Below, in pieces: positions 58,335 to 64,000 of a DNA stretch of 64,000 nt; position 1 is the stretch's first letter; each line of letters opens with the position of its first letter. The notes beneath the pieces are model-generated. The model saw only the letters and a program-made list of their open reading frames with translations, had not been told where the DNA came from and made no database searches. This DNA is from Gammaproteobacteria bacterium RIFCSPHIGHO2_12_FULL_63_22 (GTDB lineage: Bacteria; Pseudomonadota; Gammaproteobacteria; Xanthomonadales; Xanthomonadaceae): NCBI GenBank assembly GCA_001801685.1, contig MGYJ01000077.1:22546-86545 (forward strand), in the 5' to 3' direction. The translations under genes were made by a program, and so were the position numbers.

Positions 58335-58622
58335 ATGAACATCAAGCCGCTCCACGACCGCGTGGTCATCAAGCGTATGGAAGAAGAAAAGATGTCCGCT
58401 GGCGGCATCGTCATTCCGGACTCGGCCACCGAGAAGCCGATCAAGGGCGAAGTCATCGCCGTTGGCGCCGGCAAGCCGCTCGACAACGGTTCGGTCCGCG
58501 CGCCGCTGGTGAAGGTTGGCGACAAGGTGTTGTTCGGCAAGTACGCCGGCACCGAAGTGAAGCTCGATGGCACCGACTTCCTGGTCGTTAAAGAAGACGA
58601 CATCTTCGCGATTCTTGGTTGA
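58335..58622 (+). CDS. groES: Co-chaperonin GroES
   Basis: A 95-residue GroES: start [14 protein letters not shown], mobile loop with [10 protein letters not shown], and ending [10 protein letters not shown]. It caps GroEL in folding. ATG 58335 is preceded by GAGGA; an in-frame upstream frame start overlaps the CIRCE region. groEL begins 29 bases after its stop, forming the operon under CIRCE. Confidence 0.98.
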   Translation: MNIKPLHDRVVIKRMEEEKMSAGGIVIPDSATEKPIKGEVIAVGAGKPLDNGSVRAPLVKVGDKVLFGKYAGTEVKLDGTDFLVVKEDDIFAILG

Positions 58623-58633
58623 TCTAAAACTAA

Positions 58634-60298
<1,665 letters not shown>

Positions 60299-60396
60299 TT
60301 ATCGCCCCACCTGCAGCGTGGCAATAATTCACCGGATTCGATCGCCCTGCGGGCGTTCAATCCGGCGGAGCAATCGCCAGTTTCGCAAATTGAAAG

Positions 60397-60419
60397 TCCC
60401 CGCTTCGGCGGGGATTTTT
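60397..60419 (+). terminator. Intrinsic terminator of groESL
   Basis: TCCCCGC (60397-60403), TTCG loop, GCGGGGA (60408-60414) and TTTTT (60415-60419). It lies about 100 bases after the groEL stop and ends that transcript. Confidence 0.92.
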
Positions 60420-60507
60420 CTTATGGACGGCACTGCTGCGAGGAGATCGCGATCGGACAGGGGAATGCTCTTGCTCCGTGTCATCGGCCAATGCCGCGAA
60501 CCGGGAC

Positions 60508-60952
60508 TCAGGCAAACGGCGCCACGCCGACCCATCGCGCGTGCAGGTAGAAGGCAAACACGGCCCAGGCGGCAACACCGATCACCATGGCCAGCAGTGT
60601 TCTGGCCAAGCTGGCTTTTGCGCGTGACGGCGGCTCCCGCCGAAGTGCAGCGCGAAGACCCAGGACCGACCAAAGCAGCAGACTGCCGAACAGGATGACC
60701 GCGTGCAGTTGGCCCTTGACCAGCAGGTGGGCGAATGCCCACAGCAGCACGCCGATCAGCATTGGATGGGCGAGCCGCGATTTAAAGTGGTTGCCTGGCA
60801 CGTAGGCGGCAGCCAGCAGGATGAACGCCGGCAGCGTGAACAACGCCACTGAATGCCGGAGGCCGATGGGTGGATTCCACACCACCACCACGGCCTGCTG
60901 CCTGGCTTGGCCGTAACCCCAGAGCATCAACACGAATCAGCATCAGGGTCAT
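60508..60952 (-). pseudogene. nnrU: NnrU-family membrane protein, 5' deletion and frameshift
   Basis: The frame from 60508 to about 60935 encodes the C-terminal two thirds of NnrU (LMLWGYGQARQQ, then a GVLLWAFAHLLVKGQLHAVI segment), a membrane protein of denitrification-linked clusters. Upstream at 60952 a well-placed start (GGAG box) gives MTLMLI, the beginning of NnrU, but it runs into a different frame after about six codons. About 40 residues between these points, usually FLGVHSVRIVAP and what follows, are missing. The simplest reading is an internal deletion with frame change. A start within the remnant (GTG 60933) could still give a short protein of 141 residues. Confidence 0.7.
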
Positions 60953-61148
60953 GGCTTTCGCTCCCGGGGACGATCTGTCGGAAGTATAGGCATGGCAGGC
61001 GGCGAGATCGCCAGACGCTGCAGGTGACGGGCCGACGCACCTGGCCTTCCTGCAGTGGAATTGAGCGCCGGTCCAGGTGAGCCGACCGGCCGATGCCGAG
61101 GCGTCTGATTGCTGGTAGGATTTTCGGACCAGGATGAGGGGTTGCCCA

Positions 61149-63323
61149 ATGTCGTCCGCTCCCACGCTGCCCATCGAACGCCTTCGGGAGTCACTGGCGC
61201 AGTCGTACACCATCGACAGGGAGCTCGGGCGCGGCGGCATGTCGGCGGTGTTTCTGGCCAACGACTGCAAGCATCGCCGGTCCGTGGCGATCAAGGTCCT
61301 GAATCCCGAACTGGCTGCAAGCCTCGGGCCTGAACGCTTCCTCCAGGAAATCCAGCTCGCCGCGCGGCTGAACCATCCGCACATCCTGCCCCTGTTCGAC
61401 TCCGGCAGCGTCGATGGAATCCTTTACTACGTCATGCCCTATGTCGAGGGCGAATCGCTGCGCGAGCGCCTTGATCGCGAGCAGCAGCTTTCCGTCGAGG
61501 AGAGCGTGCGCCACGGTTGCGCGATCGCCTCGGCGCTCGATTACGCCAACCGGCACGGCGTCATCCACCGCGACGTCAAACCTGAAAACGTGATGCTGTA
61601 CGAAGGCGTGGCGATGGTGATGGATTTCGGCATCGCCAAGGCCGTCAGCGCAGCCGACTCCTCGACGCTTACCCAGGTCGGCATGATGATCGGCACGCCC
61701 GCTTACGTCAGCCCCGAGCAAGCCTCGGGCGAAACCAACCTCGACGGCCGCAGCGATCAATACAGCCTGGCCTGCGTGATCTACGAAATGCTCAGCGGCG
61801 AGCGCCCGTTCAATGGCAGCAATGCGCAGGCAGTCATGGCCAAGCGCTTCACCGAGACTGCGAGGCCATTGCGTACGGTTCGCGCAGCCGTTCCCGAGAA
61901 TATCGAGCGCGCAGTCGCCAAGGCAATGTCCACCGATCCCTCCGGGCGGTACACGACGACCGCGCAATTTGCGCTGGCCCTGTCCTCGACCAGCATGAGC
62001 ACGCCCAACGACACCATGGTGCTTCCGCCGGCGCCGATCTCCGCCGCCAAGTCGGTTGCGGTCCTGCCCTTTGCCGACATGAGTGCGGACAAGGACAACG
62101 AATATTTCACCGATGGCATGGCCGAGGAAATCATCGACGCGCTATCGAAGATCCAGGCGCTTCGGGTCACGTCGCGCACCTCTTCGTTCGCCTTCAAGGG
62201 CAAGAACGAGGACATCAGCGAGATCGGAAGGAAGCTCAAGGTCTCGACGGTGCTGGAAGGCAGTGTCCGCAAAGTGGGCAACCGGCTGCGCATCACCGCA
62301 AAGCTGGTCAACGTGACCGACGGATACCAATTGTGGTCGGAGCGATACGACCGCGAGATGGAGGACGTGTTCGCGATCCAGGACGATATTTCGCAAGCGA
62401 TCGTGAAGGCGCTGCGGGTCATCCTGAGCGAGGGCGAGAAGAAGCAGATCGAGAAGCCGCGCGCCGTCAACATCGAAGCGTACGATTTCTACCTGCGCGG
62501 TCGACAGAACTTCCAGATCCGGCGCACGGTGCTCGACCAGGCCCGGCTGATGTTCGAAAAGGCGATCGAAATCGACCCGAACTACGCCCGCGCCTACGCC
62601 GGGCTCGCGGACTGCCTTTCGCTCAACTACAAATTCTTCGACAAGCGCGAATCAAACCTGCATGAGGCCGAGATCGCCAGCAGCCGCGCGCTCGAGCTCG
62701 AGCCCGACCTGGCGGAGGCGCATGTTGCCCGGGGCCTGGCCGTTTCGCTGCGCGAGCGCTTCGACGAGGCCGAGCAGGAATTCGAGAAGGCGATGCGCCT
62801 GGACCCGCAGCTGTTCGATGCGGTGTATTGGTACGCCCGTGCCCGGCAATCGCAAGGCCGGTTCGAGGACGCGTTGAATCTGTTCGAGCGCGCCGCAGTG
62901 CTGCGGCCCGAGGAATACCAGATTCCCGGTTTCATCGCCCAGGCGCTGAAATCGCTTGGCCGTGAAGACGAGTCGACGGCCGCCCGACGCAAGGGAAACA
63001 AACTGGTCGAGCAGCACCTGGAATTGCATCCCGATGACGCGCGTGCCTGCGTGCTGGGCGCAGCCAACGTCGCGCACTCCGATCCGAAGCTTGCCCTGAC
63101 CTATCTGGAGCGTGCCATCCGGGCCGATCCGACCGACCCCAACCTGCTTTACAACGTTGCCTGCACTTATGCAGTGATCGGTGGAAGGAACACGGACGCC
63201 CTCGATGCCCTGGAGCAGGCGGTCAGCCGCGGCTGGGGCGACAAAGGCTGGATCGAGCACGACAGCGACCTGGATTCGCTTCGCCAGGAACCACGCTACC
63301 TGGCCTTGTTGCAGTCGATGTGA
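61149..63323 (+). CDS. Serine/threonine protein kinase with TolB-like and TPR domains
   Basis: A 724-residue protein. Residues 20-285 are a Hanks-type kinase: GRGGMSAVFLA loop, Lys49, HRDVKPEN (140-147) and DFG (159-161), all intact. Residues about 300-400 match a TolB N-terminal-like/FlgO domain (AVLPFADMSADKDNEYFTDG). Tetratricopeptide repeats fill 440-700. There is no TM helix, so it is soluble, unlike the membrane type with PASTA domains. ATG 61149 has GAGGGG six bases upstream. Such kinase-TolB-TPR proteins occur across proteobacteria and acidobacteria; targets are unknown. YajD follows. Confidence 0.92.
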   Translation: MSSAPTLPIERLRESLAQSYTIDRELGRGGMSAVFLANDCKHRRSVAIKVLNPELAASLGPERFLQEIQLAARLNHPHILPLFDSGSVDGILYYVMPYVEGESLRERLDREQQLSVEESVRHGCAIASALDYANRHGVIHRDVKPENVMLYEGVAMVMDFGIAKAVSAADSSTLTQVGMMIGTPAYVSPEQASGETNLDGRSDQYSLACVIYEMLSGERPFNGSNAQAVMAKRFTETARPLRTVRAAVPENIERAVAKAMSTDPSGRYTTTAQFALALSSTSMSTPNDTMVLPPAPISAAKSVAVLPFADMSADKDNEYFTDGMAEEIIDALSKIQALRVTSRTSSFAFKGKNEDISEIGRKLKVSTVLEGSVRKVGNRLRITAKLVNVTDGYQLWSERYDREMEDVFAIQDDISQAIVKALRVILSEGEKKQIEKPRAVNIEAYDFYLRGRQNFQIRRTVLDQARLMFEKAIEIDPNYARAYAGLADCLSLNYKFFDKRESNLHEAEIASSRALELEPDLAEAHVARGLAVSLRERFDEAEQEFEKAMRLDPQLFDAVYWYARARQSQGRFEDALNLFERAAVLRPEEYQIPGFIAQALKSLGREDESTAARRKGNKLVEQHLELHPDDARACVLGAANVAHSDPKLALTYLERAIRADPTDPNLLYNVACTYAVIGGRNTDALDALEQAVSRGWGDKGWIEHDSDLDSLRQEPRYLALLQSM

Positions 63324-63388
63324 GTGACGCTGTCGTGGTGCGCGGGCTGACTGCGGTATCTTGTAAGCATTCTCGCTAGCACTGCAAC

Positions 63389-63769
63389 ATGTCACCGACC
63401 AAACCACCCATCGACCACGCCAAGCTCGACCGCATCGTCGCCCAGGCCCGGCGCGATGCCGAGCAGCGCGACAAGGGTTACCGCGAGCGCGCGCTGAAGA
63501 TGTATCCCTGGATCTGCGGACGTTGTGCGCGGGAATTCACCCGTGCCAACCTGTCCGAGCTGACCGTGCACCATCGCAACCACGACCACGACTTCAATCC
63601 ACCCGATGGCAGCAACTGGGAGTTGCTGTGCGTGTACTGCCACGACAACGAGCACTCGCGTTACACCGATTACACCGGCGAAGCCGCGGCGACGGCCGAA
63701 GAGAAAGTGGCAGCCGCGACCAGCAACCCGTTTGCCGGCTTGCGCGGATTGCTCAAGGACAAGCAATGA
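63389..63769 (+). CDS. yajD: YajD family HNH nuclease
   Basis: A 126-residue HNH-fold protein. Zinc cysteines are CGRC and CVYC, and the catalytic HHRNHDHDFNPPDGSNWELL block with CHDNEH at the end is the YajD type. The biological role in E. coli is not established. ATG 63389. The C-terminal tail (residues 95-126) is Ala-rich and weakly conserved. It follows the kinase gene by 65 bases and precedes an oxygenase gene by 40. Confidence 0.92.
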   Translation: MSPTKPPIDHAKLDRIVAQARRDAEQRDKGYRERALKMYPWICGRCAREFTRANLSELTVHHRNHDHDFNPPDGSNWELLCVYCHDNEHSRYTDYTGEAAATAEEKVAAATSNPFAGLRGLLKDKQ

Positions 63770-63809
63770 TCGGCACGATCGCATTGACCACGGCGAGCGT
63801 CGCGTAGCC

Positions 63810-64000
63810 ATGATCTCCGACCAGGCTGCGGCAGGGCTGCCGGCCGCCGCGGAACAATTCCAGAAGCGCGAGCCATTCCGTCATGTTGTGATCGACGGCT
63901 TCCTGCAGCCCGATATTGCGTCGGCCCTGCTTGCGGAATTTCCTGAGTTCGATCCCGGCCACGCCGTCAACGAAGACGGAAAGGTGGGGAGCAAGGCGGT
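63810..64000 (+). CDS. 2OG-Fe(II) oxygenase, N-terminal part
   Basis: The right edge cuts this gene after 63 codons. The frame starts at ATG 63810 and has PFRHVVIDGFLQPDIASALL and LAEFPEFD, the opening of 2-oxoglutarate/Fe(II) oxygenases of the prolyl-hydroxylase-like family. The His-x-Asp...His iron triad would lie beyond the edge and cannot be seen. It follows yajD by 40 bases on the same strand. Confidence 0.7.
   Translation, partial: MISDQAAAGLPAAAEQFQKREPFRHVVIDGFLQPDIASALLAEFPEFDPGHAVNEDGKVGSKA

Overview
The window is high-GC chromosomal DNA from a gammaproteobacterium, most likely of the order Lysobacterales (Xanthomonadales; Lysobacteraceae or Rhodanobacteraceae). The main clues are the block dsbD-tlpA-aroQ-accB-accC-pssA-prmA-DUF3426-fis-purH-purD, a CIRCE-controlled groES-groEL pair, GC-rich palindromic repeats of the GTGGGAGCGGCC type, the bactofilin/DUF6776 pair next to erpA, and the protein sequences themselves. 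The species cannot be fixed from the sequence alone.

Bases 1-11,800 are accessory. Minus-strand genes with overlapping ends encode ArsM-type arsenite methyltransferase, two rSAM/selenodomain-associated transferases (a family-2 glycosyltransferase and a DUF2064 nucleotidyl/glycosyltransferase), a sterol-desaturase-type di-iron hydroxylase, and the first 85 codons of the radical SAM protein ArsS. This is an arsenosugar-type organoarsenic pathway. Directly upstream lie a PiT phosphate (arsenate?) transporter, a DUF547 exported protein and a TVP38-membrane-domain/flavin-disulfide-reductase fusion. An ECF-like sigma factor is divergent from them. One short motif (CGAATCCTTTTCC) stands upstream of three of these transcription units, so the locus may be a small sigma-factor regulon. 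An AraC regulator, small membrane proteins, an AhpD-like protein, a thioredoxin and a patatin lipoprotein follow.

Bases 13,100-18,450 hold a LysR regulator with clear operator palindromes and a set of small-molecule redox and detoxification enzymes: an AhpD-like protein, a PNPOx-FNR fusion, DUF1348, a periplasmic isochorismatase-like hydrolase and an SDR. Bases 18,600-34,700 are mixed. They hold a CHASE4-GGDEF cyclase, a LOG-family protein, an MFS transporter, TfoX-C, free-Met-sulfoxide reductase, bioD, an RND efflux pair, a K+ channel, queD, an erythromycin-esterase-like protein divergent from a phosphoribosyltransferase-hydrolase fusion, and a one-gene formate dehydrogenase.

Bases 34,700-60,400 are mostly conserved housekeeping. 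They include a tRNA-Met followed by a 25-codon basic ORF and a terminator, rppH, an iron-storage pair (bfd with a Fur-like box, bfr), and a hybrid histidine kinase coupled to a protein with REC and degenerate GGDEF and EAL domains. After these come DUF6776, bactofilin, erpA, nudC, ampE, an LplT-PlsC fusion, the purine/lipid/acetyl-CoA-carboxylase block, and groESL. The end of the window has a broken nnrU, a soluble Ser/Thr kinase-TolB-TPR protein, a YajD HNH protein and the start of a 2OG-Fe(II) oxygenase.
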